Source of the DNA: Clostridia bacterium | GTDB taxonomy: Bacteria; Bacillota; Clostridia; Christensenellales; Aristaeellaceae | Length of the DNA: 62,486 bases | Direction of reading: 5' to 3' | Assembly: GCA_017473345.1 (NCBI GenBank) | Contig: JAFULL010000047.1 | Span: 1-62,486, forward strand | Part shown: positions 44,421-52,703 of the stretch, in pieces | Layout: each line of letters starts with the position of its first letter | How positions within the stretch are numbered: position 1 is the stretch's first letter | The notes under the pieces: model-generated | Seen by the model: only the letters and a program-made list of their open reading frames with translations | The model's database searches: none | What the model was told of the DNA's origin: nothing | Program-made: the position numbers and the translations under genes

Positions 44421-44510
44421 GGTCATACGCTCCTTCAGCATCATATTGGGAAGCTGGCTTTTTGACAAAAAAGGCAAAAGACAGCATGTTTAGACAAACT
44501 ACCAATTTAT

Positions 44511-44519
44511 ATTGTAGCA
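44511..44519 (-). promoter_or_regulatory. Likely extended -10 promoter of the giant surface-protein gene
   Basis: TGC TACAAT on the minus strand (TACAAT at 44511-44516), about 90 nt before the start codon; -35 weak. Confidence 0.5.
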
Positions 44520-44577
44520 CATCTATTAACAATTGGAAAGGCCTCCCAACATCAACATGGTGTTTTGGCAAAATTTA

Positions 44578-44586
44578 TGTTATACT
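44578..44586 (+). promoter_or_regulatory. Extended -10 promoter of the sortase gene
   Basis: TGT TATACT (TATACT at 44581-44586) 31 nt before the sortase start. The sortase and surface-protein genes diverge from this 197-bp gap, so shared control is possible. Confidence 0.55.
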
Positions 44587-44617
44587 GGCTGCAGCAAACG
44601 CTGAAAGGAGAGCCTAT

Positions 44618-45517
44618 ATGCGCATACTCAGAAACATTCTGGCTGTAGGTTTTGTTGCAGGACTGATCTTTCTGGGCGTATATGCCGCAGGCTTTCTGCG
44701 CGCCTCGCAGCAAAATCAGCAGCTTGCGTCACAGGTAGCCGAGTTTCGGCAGCAGCAGCCTACACCTGCCCCCACTACCTTACCTACACAGACGCCGACA
44801 GCTGTGCCCACCGCCCCTCAAACGGCATCTCCGGCAGCAGTTGCCTCCCAAACCCCTGTTCCATCGCCAACTCAAAGCCCTACTCCCCGTCCGACAGCCA
44901 CGCCCTCTCCTTCACCCCGCCCGACAACAGATGCCCTTATGGCGCACTATGCGGCTCTGGCAAACGAAAACCCGCACATGATCGGCTGGATCCATATTGA
45001 AAACACCCCTGTGGATTATCCGGTGATGCACACACCGGACGACCCCGAATACTACCTGCACCGCAATTTTGAACAGCAGTACGCTCTGGAGGGCATTCCT
45101 TTTCTGGATGCGCGCTGCGATCCCATGCTGCCCAGCGGAAACCTGATCATTTACGGCCACAACATGCGCAGCGGCAGCATGTTCGGCACGCTGTACCAGT
45201 ACGCAGAAAAGGAGTATTTCCAGCAGCATCCGCTCATCTCATTTGATACGCTTGAGCGCCGTGGCACCTACCGCGTGTTTGCGGCCATCCCCATCGTGCT
45301 GATGGAGATGGATCACGAGCGCATGCGCTGCTACGCGCTGGAGCTGACGCAGGACAATGGACAGCTGGATGGTCTGCGGGCATACGTTGAAAAGTACGCC
45401 ATCCAGTACGATCTCACCGCCCTGCCGGACGCAGGGGATGAGGTCATCACCCTTTCGACCTGCACAGGCATCACCAACGCCAACCGGCTGGTGATTATGG
45501 CCGCACGCACAGAATAA
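44618..45517 (+). CDS. Class B sortase
   Basis: 299 residues. Membrane transpeptidase that cleaves a sorting signal and links the protein to the wall. N-terminal anchor (ILAVGFVAGLIFLGVYAAG), a Pro/Thr/Ser-rich stalk (residues about 45-105, TPTPRPTATPSPSPRP type), then the catalytic domain: GWIHIENTPVDYPVMHTPDD, LIIYGHNMRSG (H181), TLSTCTG (C282), NRLVI (R290). The IIYGHNM/LSTCxG form is that of SrtB. Start at ATG 7 nt after AAAGGAG; the longer frame upstream overlaps the divergent gene and is rejected. Probable enzyme for the neighbouring IAKTGD-signal protein. Confidence 0.92.
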   Translation: MRILRNILAVGFVAGLIFLGVYAAGFLRASQQNQQLASQVAEFRQQQPTPAPTTLPTQTPTAVPTAPQTASPAAVASQTPVPSPTQSPTPRPTATPSPSPRPTTDALMAHYAALANENPHMIGWIHIENTPVDYPVMHTPDDPEYYLHRNFEQQYALEGIPFLDARCDPMLPSGNLIIYGHNMRSGSMFGTLYQYAEKEYFQQHPLISFDTLERRGTYRVFAAIPIVLMEMDHERMRCYALELTQDNGQLDGLRAYVEKYAIQYDLTALPDAGDEVITLSTCTGITNANRLVIMAARTE

Positions 45518-45549
45518 AAAAGGCCCCGGCATCTGCCGGGGCCTTTTTT
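45515..45549. terminator. Bidirectional terminator, sortase/bcp
   Basis: AAAAAAGGCCCCGGCA tc TGCCGGGGCCTTTTTT between convergent genes. Confidence 0.88.
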
Positions 45550-46006
45550 ACTGCGCGAGTGCATTGAGCACATCCTGTGCGTTGGTGTCAGGTTTCACAC
45601 GCGGCATCACTTTTTGAATGACGCCTTCCTCATCGATGATAAAGGTCGTTCGAGCCACGCCCATCGTTACCTTGCCGTACATTTTCTTTTCCTGCCATAC
45701 TCCGTAGGCCTGAATGGCCTCCAGCTGCGGGTCGGACAACAGCACGAAGGGCAGATCATATTTCTGCGCAAATTTCAGATGCGACGCCTCCGAATCCTTG
45801 CTGACGCCGATCACAGCGATATCGCGGCTTTTGAATCCTTCATAGTTCTGGGCAAACGCGCAGGCCTGCCGCGTGCAGCCCGGAGTGTTGTCGCGCGGAT
45901 AAAAGTACAGCACGACCTTCTTTCCCAAAAAGTCCGTCAGGCGGACGGATGCGCCGTTTTGATCCATCAGGGTAAAATCAGGGGCTTTCATACCGGCTTG
46001 CAGCAT
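45548..46006 (-). CDS. bcp: Thioredoxin-dependent peroxiredoxin, PrxQ/Bcp type
   Basis: 152 residues. Reduces hydrogen and organic peroxides in the cytoplasm with thioredoxin as donor. KVVLYFYPRDNTPGCTRQACAF holds the peroxidatic Cys and a resolving Cys five residues later, as in atypical 2-Cys PrxQ. ARTTFIIDEEGVIQKVMPRVKP matches the C-terminal strand region with the conserved Arg. Start MLQAGMKAPDF follows AAAGGAGAACCAGTT; longer in-frame versions are unlikely. Confidence 0.94.
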   Translation of the reverse strand: MLQAGMKAPDFTLMDQNGASVRLTDFLGKKVVLYFYPRDNTPGCTRQACAFAQNYEGFKSRDIAVIGVSKDSEASHLKFAQKYDLPFVLLSDPQLEAIQAYGVWQEKKMYGKVTMGVARTTFIIDEEGVIQKVMPRVKPDTNAQDVLNALAQ

Positions 46007-46092
46007 AACTGGTTCTCCTTTGCTTTCAATGTGTAGCTTTGATAATACCCGCAAAACGCACAGCTGAAACACAACTGTTACATGCAAAAGCC

Positions 46093-46122
46093 TTGCCTGT
46101 ACCCTTACAAATAGAGTATAAT
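46093..46122 (+). promoter_or_regulatory. Promoter of the NAGPA2-Lgt2-ogt-pyk operon
   Basis: TTGCCT (46093-46098), 18-bp spacer, TATAAT (46117-46122). Confidence 0.65.
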
Positions 46123-46166
46123 AGACTGAATTTGTATGCACTCGCCCAGAAAGGAACGATGTTTTC

Positions 46167-47186
46167 ATGTCCAAACTGCTCAGCCGAATGCTGACCGTGC
46201 TTTCCCTCGTGCTGGCCCTGTCCCTCATGTTTGCCATCCCCTCCGGTGCCATCACTGAGGACGCCCAGACACGCTATTTCGACGCCCTGTGGGAGGAAGA
46301 GGAGGACTTCTTTGACGAAGAGGCCCGCCGCGAACCCATTGCCGTGATCGCCAACGCTGTTTTCAGCGACATTCTGCCCGCTGCCAATGTATCCGCCCTT
46401 GACGGCGACCTGTTCGCCCCCGGCAGCACCCCCATTGCAGAAAACTTCACCGAAAACGGCTACCGTGACGAAACCATCATTGTGGAGATGGATAAGCAGC
46501 GCATGTATGACAGCGACGTATTCATCGCCTATGTCAAGATCGCCACGCCCTCCCAGATCCGCACGGCGGTCGCCGGCAAGAAAATGGGTTCTTCCAGCAC
46601 CAACCATACGTCTGTCATTTCCAAAAACTACAACGGCATTGTAGCCATCAATGGCGACTACTACACCAAGACCAAGGCTGGCTACATCGTGCGCATGGGC
46701 AAGACCTACCGCGAGAAGACCAGCAAAAACATGGACCTGCTGCTTATCGACGAACTGGGTGATTTCCACATCATTCCCCGCGGCCACGACGTGCAGGAGG
46801 AAGGCATCGCCGTGTTCAAGTCCGAGCATGAGATCGTCAACGGTTTCTTCTTTGGACCCGGCCTTGTGATCGACGGTGAAAAGCAGGAGATCCCTGAAGG
46901 CTATCAGTTTGACCCCCATCAGAAGAACCCCCGCGCCGGCATCGCCCAGCTGGGTACGCTGACCTATGCGCTGGTGGTGGTCAATGGTCGAACCAACGAT
47001 TCCGAGGGCGTGACCATGGCCGAGTTTGCCGACATCATGAGCGAGCTTGGCGCAGTGCAGGCCTACAACCTCGACGGCGGCAACAGCGCCACCCTGGCTT
47101 TCAACGGCGAGGTCTATAACGACAAGCCGCAGGCAGAGCGTTCTGTGACGGACGTCATTTACTTTGCCAGCGCGATCGGAGAATAA
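46167..47186 (+). CDS. Exported phosphodiester glycosidase (NAGPA domain), copy 2
   Basis: 339 residues. Signal peptide (LSRMLTVLSLVLALSLMFAIPSGA, signal peptidase I type, no lipobox), then an acidic linker (EEEEDFFDEEARR), then the NAGPA domain: IVAINGDYYTKT, GYIVRMGKTYREK, GFFFGPGLVIDGEKQ, ARAGIAQLG-like segment, AYNLDGGNSATLAFN and a C-terminal VIYFASAIGE nearly identical to copy 1 (21050). Differs from copy 1 in lacking the lipoprotein Cys. Lgt-like gene starts 3 nt after its stop. Substrate unknown; envelope glycan phosphodiester is the family-based guess. Confidence 0.86.
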   Translation: MSKLLSRMLTVLSLVLALSLMFAIPSGAITEDAQTRYFDALWEEEEDFFDEEARREPIAVIANAVFSDILPAANVSALDGDLFAPGSTPIAENFTENGYRDETIIVEMDKQRMYDSDVFIAYVKIATPSQIRTAVAGKKMGSSSTNHTSVISKNYNGIVAINGDYYTKTKAGYIVRMGKTYREKTSKNMDLLLIDELGDFHIIPRGHDVQEEGIAVFKSEHEIVNGFFFGPGLVIDGEKQEIPEGYQFDPHQKNPRAGIAQLGTLTYALVVVNGRTNDSEGVTMAEFADIMSELGAVQAYNLDGGNSATLAFNGEVYNDKPQAERSVTDVIYFASAIGE

Positions 47187-47189
47187 ACC

Positions 47190-48134
47190 ATGGATACCAC
47201 TTTCATCTTTCTGGGCCTGACCGCCCATGCCTATGGCGCATGCGCTGCTGTGGCCGCGCTCGTCCTGCTGGCAGGTCTTTACAAAAAGTTGCCGCAGGGC
47301 GCCGCAGCGCTTATGGGCGTGCTGAGCATGGTGCTGGGCATTGCAGGCGCGCGTATTCTGTACTGCGTGTGCAACCTGTCCACCTTTACCGAAACCTTTG
47401 AAAACCCCTGGCTGATGCTCAACTTTTTTGACGGCGGCCTGTCCATGCCCGGTATGATCGCCGGGCTGCTGATGGCGGCTGCTATCACTGCAAAGGCCAG
47501 CAAAATCTCCTTTGCCCGTGTGATGGACGCGCTGTGCGTGCCTATGGGCCTTTCCATCGCCGTGCTGCGCTTTGGCGAGCAGTTTACCGATCTTGGCGTA
47601 GGCAAGGCCGTAAATGAAGGCTTTGCCACCGAAAAACTGGCATGGCTGTTTCAGCAGAGCCGCATGGGCGTGGCGGTGGAATACCGTCTGAACGTATGGG
47701 CTTATGAAGCTGTTGCAGGCGTTCTCATTTTTGCGGCTGTGCTGTTTTTCCTGCGCCGCCTCAGCGCCTGCGAGGGCCGCACCGCGCTGTTCTTCTTTTC
47801 GCTGTATGGCGCTTCACAGGTCATTCTGGAAAGCATGCGCGACGACGGCCATATGCTGCTCATCTTCCTGCGCATCGGTCAACTGGCCGCGGCGCTGATG
47901 CCTATCATCAGCTGCGCCATCCTGCTCAAAGGCCGCAGCCGCCGCGCCAAGCTCATCAGCTGGCTGACCATCCTCATTTGCGCCGCCGTGCTGGTCGTGC
48001 TGGAGTTTTCGCTTGACGGCCGCCTGACCATCGGCAATCCAACGCTGCTGCGGGATTACAGCATCATGGCTGCCGTATGCATCGGCCTGTTCGCACCGCC
48101 ATGCGCACTGCTGTTCAGCCGGAAAAGCGCATGA
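47190..48134 (+). CDS. Lgt-like multi-pass membrane protein, copy 2
   Basis: 314 residues, about eight helices. Same layout as copy 1 at 21939: GIAGARILYCV, FDGGLSMPGMIAGLL, VLRFGEQFTDLGVGK (copy 1 has LLRLAEAFSDFGWGD) at the Lgt-signature position, EYRLNVWAYEAVAG, ESMRDDGHMLLIFLRIGQLAA. The GGL...GMIAG and E-x-x-R-x-D...GQL elements are closer to real Lgt than in copy 1. Still missing a full HGxxY/GNFxNxE set. Could be a diverged diacylglyceryl transferase or a transferase acting on a glycan. Overlaps ogt by 4 nt. Confidence 0.72.
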   Translation: MDTTFIFLGLTAHAYGACAAVAALVLLAGLYKKLPQGAAALMGVLSMVLGIAGARILYCVCNLSTFTETFENPWLMLNFFDGGLSMPGMIAGLLMAAAITAKASKISFARVMDALCVPMGLSIAVLRFGEQFTDLGVGKAVNEGFATEKLAWLFQQSRMGVAVEYRLNVWAYEAVAGVLIFAAVLFFLRRLSACEGRTALFFFSLYGASQVILESMRDDGHMLLIFLRIGQLAAALMPIISCAILLKGRSRRAKLISWLTILICAAVLVVLEFSLDGRLTIGNPTLLRDYSIMAAVCIGLFAPPCALLFSRKSA

Positions 48135-48598
48135 AATACGCCTTTGTAATCGACCATTCCCCCATCGGTGCGCTGACGCTGGTGGAGGAAAACGGCGCGC
48201 TGGCGGAACTGCGCTTCGGCGCAAGCACAGGGGATGCTGTGTGCGCCCAAACCCCTTTGCTCACGCAGGCTGCACAGCAGCTTGAAGAATACTTCTGCGC
48301 AAAGCGCCGCACATTTACCGTTCCGCTCGCACCAAAGGGCACGCCCTTTCAGCTGCGCTGCTGGCAGGCGCTGTGTGATATACCCTACGGCCAAACCCGT
48401 ACCTACGCGCAGCAGGCGCAAGCCGTCGGCAATCCCAAAGCCTGCCGTGCCGTCGGCATGGCCAACCACCGCAATCCCCTGTCCATCTTCATCCCCTGCC
48501 ACCGCGTGGTTGGCAAAAACGGTTCGCTTACCGGCTACGGCGGCGGACTGCCCATCAAGGAAGCACTGCTGAATCTGGAAAGGATGAACGCATTATGA
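48131..48598 (+). CDS. ogt: Methylated-DNA-protein cysteine methyltransferase
   Basis: 155 residues. Repairs O6-alkylguanine by transferring the alkyl group to its own cysteine. Active site FIPCHRVVG (C123), preceded by the DNA-binding helix TYAQQAQAVGNPKACRAVGMANHRNP with the arginine finger, and followed by TGYGGGLPIKEALLNLE. The N-terminal part is the short Ogt type. Start ATGA overlaps the Lgt-like stop; its own stop overlaps the pyk start (48595-48598). DNA repair inside an envelope/glycolysis operon looks like simple co-transcription. Confidence 0.94.
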   Translation: MKYAFVIDHSPIGALTLVEENGALAELRFGASTGDAVCAQTPLLTQAAQQLEEYFCAKRRTFTVPLAPKGTPFQLRCWQALCDIPYGQTRTYAQQAQAVGNPKACRAVGMANHRNPLSIFIPCHRVVGKNGSLTGYGGGLPIKEALLNLERMNAL

Positions 48599-50358
48599 AA
48601 CTGCGTAAAACCAAGATCGTCTGCACGCTGGGCCCCGCCACTACCTCCGACGACGTACTGCGCGAGCTGATGTTGTCGGGCATGAACGTCGCCCGTCTCA
48701 ACTTTTCCCACGGCGATCATGAATTCCACCTCAACAACATGAACCGCATCCGCCGTCTGAGCGCCGAGCTCAACCTGCCCATCGCCATCATGCTGGACAC
48801 CCGCGGCCCGGAGATCCGTCTGGAGCTGTTTGAAGATCACAAGGTGGAACTGAAGAAGGGCCAGACCTTTACCCTCTGCACCGAGACCATCTCCGGCACG
48901 GCAGAGCGCGCCTCCATCACTTACAAGGAGCTGCCCCGCGACATTCGCGAAGGCACCACCATCCTCATCGATGACGGCCTGGTCAGCATGACGGTGCGTT
49001 CCCTTAATGACAAGGAGATCGTGTGCGTGGTCAACAACGACGGCGTTATCAGCGACCGCAAGGGCATCAACGTGCCCGACGTGGACCTCAGCATGCCCTA
49101 CCTCAGCCAGAAGGACCGTGAGGATATCGCCTTTGGCGTGCACAACGGTATTGATTTTGTGGCTGCCTCCTTTGCCCGCACCGCCGAGGACATCCTCGAA
49201 GTGCGCCGCCTGTTCAGTCAGGAGGGCCGTTCCAATGTCAACATCATCGCCAAGATCGAAAACATGCAGGGCGTGCAGAATATTGACGAAATCCTGCGCG
49301 TGGCTGACGGCATCATGGTCGCCCGCGGCGACCTGGGCGTGGAGATCCCGCTGGAGCAGGTGCCTGTGATCCAGAAAATGCTCATCCACAAGGCCTATAC
49401 CTCCGGCAAGCCCGTCATCACCGCCACCCAGATGCTGGACAGCATGATGAAGAATCCCCGTCCCACCCGCGCCGAATCCACCGACGTTGCCAACGCCATC
49501 TACGACGGCACCAGCGCCATCATGCTCTCCGGCGAGACCGCCGCAGGCCTGTATCCCGTGGAAGCAGTGCGCACCATGGCCTCGATCGCCGCATGCGCCG
49601 AAAACGACATCAACTATGCCAAGCGCTTCAAGGAGCGTGAAAGCGAAGGCACGCCGGACGTGACCAACGCCATCTCCCACGCCACCTGCACTTCCGCCCA
49701 TGACCTGGGGGCTTCTGCCATCATCACCGTCACCAAGAGCGGCCGCACCGCCAAGATGATCAGCAAGTACCGTCCCGAGTGCCCCATCATCTGCTGCACT
49801 ACGGACGAGACCGTCTGCCGCCAGCTCAACCTCAGCTGGGGCGTTACCCCGCTGATGATCGACGAGATCGACAACACCGACGACCTGTTTGAACAGGCTG
49901 TACAGGCCGGTGAAAAGGCCGGACTTTTGCACGACGGCGAGCTGGTGGTCATGACCGCCGGCGTGCCGCTGGGCGTGAGCGGCACCACCAACCTGATGAA
50001 GGTGCACGTGGTCGGCCACATTCTGGTCACCGGCAAGGGCGTCACCCGCGAAAGCTGCTGCGGCCGCCTGTGCGTGTGCAAGGATGCTGATGAAGCCCTG
50101 CGCACTTTCCGTGACGGCGATATTCTGGTGCTGCCTCAGACCAGCAATGTCGTGCTCCCACTTGTGCGCAAAGCCAGCGGCCTCGTTCTGGAGGATGACA
50201 ACCCCAACGGCCACGGCGCCATCGCGGGCATGAGCCTCAACCTGCCCGTCATCATCGGCGCTGCAGGCGCAACCAAGATTTTGAAGAGCGGCGCTGTTGT
50301 GACCCTCGACGCCGACCGCGGCGTTGTCAGCTGCAACCCCGGTCACGCGCCCGCCTGA
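48595..50358 (+). CDS. pyk: Pyruvate kinase with C-terminal PEP-utiliser-like domain
   Basis: 587 residues. Converts PEP and ADP to pyruvate and ATP. Starts KTKIVCTLGPAT; LDTRGPEIR, ARGDLGVEIP, TATQMLDSMMKNPRPTRAE and SGETAAGLYPVEA mark the active site. A C-terminal extension of about 110 residues (GKGVTRESCCGRL...NPNGHGAIAGMSLNLPVIIGA) is the PEP-synthase mobile-domain-like module found in Bacillus-type enzymes, including the GHGAI segment. Fourth gene of a tightly packed operon, ended by a terminator. Confidence 0.97.
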   Translation: MKLRKTKIVCTLGPATTSDDVLRELMLSGMNVARLNFSHGDHEFHLNNMNRIRRLSAELNLPIAIMLDTRGPEIRLELFEDHKVELKKGQTFTLCTETISGTAERASITYKELPRDIREGTTILIDDGLVSMTVRSLNDKEIVCVVNNDGVISDRKGINVPDVDLSMPYLSQKDREDIAFGVHNGIDFVAASFARTAEDILEVRRLFSQEGRSNVNIIAKIENMQGVQNIDEILRVADGIMVARGDLGVEIPLEQVPVIQKMLIHKAYTSGKPVITATQMLDSMMKNPRPTRAESTDVANAIYDGTSAIMLSGETAAGLYPVEAVRTMASIAACAENDINYAKRFKERESEGTPDVTNAISHATCTSAHDLGASAIITVTKSGRTAKMISKYRPECPIICCTTDETVCRQLNLSWGVTPLMIDEIDNTDDLFEQAVQAGEKAGLLHDGELVVMTAGVPLGVSGTTNLMKVHVVGHILVTGKGVTRESCCGRLCVCKDADEALRTFRDGDILVLPQTSNVVLPLVRKASGLVLEDDNPNGHGAIAGMSLNLPVIIGAAGATKILKSGAVVTLDADRGVVSCNPGHAPA

Positions 50359-50368
50359 TTGAAACTGC

Positions 50369-50398
50369 AAACTGCGGGGGAATTCCCCGCAGTTTTTT
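50369..50398 (+). terminator. Terminator of pyk operon
   Basis: AACTGCGGGG gaatt CCCCGCAGTT then TTTT. Confidence 0.88.
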
Positions 50399-50413
50399 GA
50401 AAGGACGATCCAT

Positions 50414-51283
50414 ATGAACCTGCTTATCAGCGCCTGCCTTATGGGCGTCAAGTGCCGCTACGACGGCAACACCAAACCGCTTGCCTGTCTGGACGAGCTG
50501 CTCAAAACCCATACGCTCATCCCTGTGTGCCCCGAGGTCATCGGCGGTCTGCCCACTCCGCGCGTGCCTGCTGAGCGCGTTGGCAGCAAAGTGATCACCC
50601 GTGACGGGCGCGACGTGACCGAAAACTACCGACAGGGTGCTGAGGAGGCGCTGCGTCTGGCGCAGATGACCGGCTGCACCCATGCGCTGCTCAAGGAACG
50701 CAGTCCCAGCTGCGGCAGCGGCACGATCTATGACGGCAGCTTCACAGGCCGCCTGTGTCCCGGCGACGGCGTATGCGGCGCGCTGCTGAAAGACCATGGC
50801 ATTCAGGTATTGGGCGAAAGCCGCGTGGGCGAGCTGCTCAGTCCGCTTGCTGTGCGTCAGGCTGATGAAAACGATGCAGATGCAGTGACCCACCTTGCGC
50901 TGGAGCTGTGGCCGGATCACGATTTTGACGAGCTGAAATCCGAAATGGAAGACGTGCTGGGCATGGCGCAGGCAGCATTTTTCCTGCTTATGCACAGCGA
51001 TACGCCTGTCGGCTTTGCACAGTGCCAGCTTCGCCACGACTATGTGGAAGGCACGGAAAGCAGCCCTGTAGGCTATCTGGAGGGCATTTATGTACAGCCT
51101 GCCATGCGTAAGCGCGGCGGCGCTGCAAAGCTGCTTGCCGCCTGCGAAGACTGGGCCCGCATGCTGGGCTGCAGCGAGTTTGCCAGCGACTGCGAGCTGA
51201 CCAACGAGCAAAGCCTGCGCTTTCATCTGCACGCCGGCTTTACCGAGGCCAATCGCGTCATCTGCTTCACCAAAAAATTGTGA
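50414..51283 (+). CDS. DUF523-AAC(6')-type GNAT fusion protein
   Basis: 289 residues. Residues 1-140 are a full DUF523 domain: ISACLMGVKCRYDGNTKP, PVCPEVIGGLPTPRVPAE, LLKERSPSCGSGTIYDG; a Cys-rich domain of unknown function. Residues about 147-289 are a GNAT domain of the aminoglycoside 6'-N-acetyltransferase kind: VRQADENDADAVTHLALELW, ESSPVGYLEGIYVQPAMRKR, AACEDWARMLGCSEFASDCE and the ending ANRVICFTKKL. These motifs are strongly shared with AAC(6')-I enzymes, so aminoglycoside acetylation is possible but not proven. No frameshift is needed; it is a true single-frame fusion. Starts 15 nt after the pyk terminator. Confidence 0.86.
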   Translation: MNLLISACLMGVKCRYDGNTKPLACLDELLKTHTLIPVCPEVIGGLPTPRVPAERVGSKVITRDGRDVTENYRQGAEEALRLAQMTGCTHALLKERSPSCGSGTIYDGSFTGRLCPGDGVCGALLKDHGIQVLGESRVGELLSPLAVRQADENDADAVTHLALELWPDHDFDELKSEMEDVLGMAQAAFFLLMHSDTPVGFAQCQLRHDYVEGTESSPVGYLEGIYVQPAMRKRGGAAKLLAACEDWARMLGCSEFASDCELTNEQSLRFHLHAGFTEANRVICFTKKL

Positions 51284-51383
51284 TCCGGCAGGAAAAACAG
51301 GTCAAACAGCGAAATTTGTTTATTTAGAGTGTTCTGTGTCCTCAGACACATTCGATTTGAAAAACATACAAGGTGGTGCCATT

Positions 51384-52652
51384 ATGCTGCATATCGAACT
51401 CCCCTATGGCAAGGGCAAAATGCCGCTGAATGTTCCCGATGACCGCCTTCAGGCCGTCATCGTTCCCAACCACGCTGAAGACCACAGCGCTGACCAGTCC
51501 GCCATCGTACGTGAAGCGCTGGAAAGCCCCATCGGCACGCCGCGCCTGTGCGAGCTGACCCAGGGTAAAAAGACCGTGCTGATCATCACCAGCGACCATA
51601 CCCGCCCCGTTCCCAGCCGCATCACCATGCCCCTCCTGCTGGAAGAAATTCGCCGCGGCAACCCCGATGCGCAGATCACCCTGCTAATCGCCACCGGCAT
51701 GCACCGTCCCACCACCGAAGAGGAGCTGCGCGCCCGCTATGGCGACGAGATCGTGAACAATGAAAAAATCGTTGTGCACGAAGCCATCAAGGACGAGGAT
51801 ATGGCGTTCTTTGGCACCCTGCCCTCCGGCGGCGAGCTGTGGCTGAACCATCTGGTGAAGGAAAGCGATCTGGTGATCGCCGAGGGCTTCATCGAGCCGC
51901 ATTTCTTTGCTGGCTTCTCCGGCGGCCGCAAAGCCATCCTGCCCGGCGTTGCTTCCCGCAAGACCGTGCTTTACAATCACAATGCGCAGTTCCTGCAGAG
52001 CCCCCACGCGCGTCAGGGCAGCCTGGATCAGAACCCCATCCACAAGGACATGCTCTATGCTGCTGAGCAGGCCAAGCTGGCGTTCATCCTCAACGTGCTC
52101 ATCGACGCTGACAAGCGCGTGATCGCTGCTGTTGCCGGTCATCATGAAAAGGCGCACCGCAGCGGCTGCGCCCTGTGCGAGAAGATGACCCGCGTGCCCA
52201 AGGTCGTCTCTGACATCGCCATCACATCCAACGGCGGCTATCCGCTGGATCAGAACGTGTATCAGGCTGTTAAGGGCATGACTGCGGCTGAAAGCTGCGT
52301 ACGCGAAGGCGGCGCCGTTATCATTTGCGCCGCGCTGGGCGACGGCCACGGCGGCGAGGCGTTCTACCGCTGGTTTGCCGACCGTCCTGATGCGGCGGCT
52401 GTCACCCGCGACATTGAAAGTGTGCCGCCTGAAAACACCCACATGGACCAGTGGGAAGCGCAGATTCTGGCCCGCGTGCAGGGCAAGGCCAACTGCTGGT
52501 TCGTCACCGGCGAAGAAAACCGTCAGCTGGTCGAAACCATGCACATGCGCTGGGCTCCCGACGCCGATACGGCGCTGGACGAGGCCACTAAGCTGCTGGG
52601 TGAAAACGCCACCGTCACCGTCATTCCCGACGGCGTGGGCGTGATCGTGTAA
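51384..52652 (+). CDS. LarA-family (nickel-pincer racemase-like) protein
   Basis: 422 residues. LarA interconverts D- and L-lactate with a nickel-pincer nucleotide cofactor; related proteins act on other 2-hydroxyacids. Key segments: IITSDHTRPVPSR, IATGMHRPTTEEEL (active-site His region), GFIEPHFFAGFSGGRKAILPG (His and the cofactor-linked Lys) and ITSNGGYPLDQNVYQAVKGM. No larB, larC or larE is in the window, so cofactor supply would be encoded elsewhere. Start at the ATG preceded by AAGGTGG. The exact substrate is undetermined. Confidence 0.88.
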   Translation: MLHIELPYGKGKMPLNVPDDRLQAVIVPNHAEDHSADQSAIVREALESPIGTPRLCELTQGKKTVLIITSDHTRPVPSRITMPLLLEEIRRGNPDAQITLLIATGMHRPTTEEELRARYGDEIVNNEKIVVHEAIKDEDMAFFGTLPSGGELWLNHLVKESDLVIAEGFIEPHFFAGFSGGRKAILPGVASRKTVLYNHNAQFLQSPHARQGSLDQNPIHKDMLYAAEQAKLAFILNVLIDADKRVIAAVAGHHEKAHRSGCALCEKMTRVPKVVSDIAITSNGGYPLDQNVYQAVKGMTAAESCVREGGAVIICAALGDGHGGEAFYRWFADRPDAAAVTRDIESVPPENTHMDQWEAQILARVQGKANCWFVTGEENRQLVETMHMRWAPDADTALDEATKLLGENATVTVIPDGVGVIV

Positions 52653-52660
52653 GAACATGC

Positions 52661-52696
52661 AAAAGGCGTTCAGACAAAAGTCTGAACGCCTTTTTT
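52661..52696. terminator. Terminator between larA-like and DUF89 genes (convergent)
   Basis: AAAAGGCGTTCAGAC aaaa GTCTGAACGCCTTTTTT. Confidence 0.88.
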
Positions 52697-52703
52697 CGTG
52701 CTG

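Noticed and set aside
44324-44617. A longer sortase start.
   Set aside because: It would run through the start of the divergent surface-protein gene and both promoters; the ATG at 44618 has AAAGGAG 7 nt upstream.
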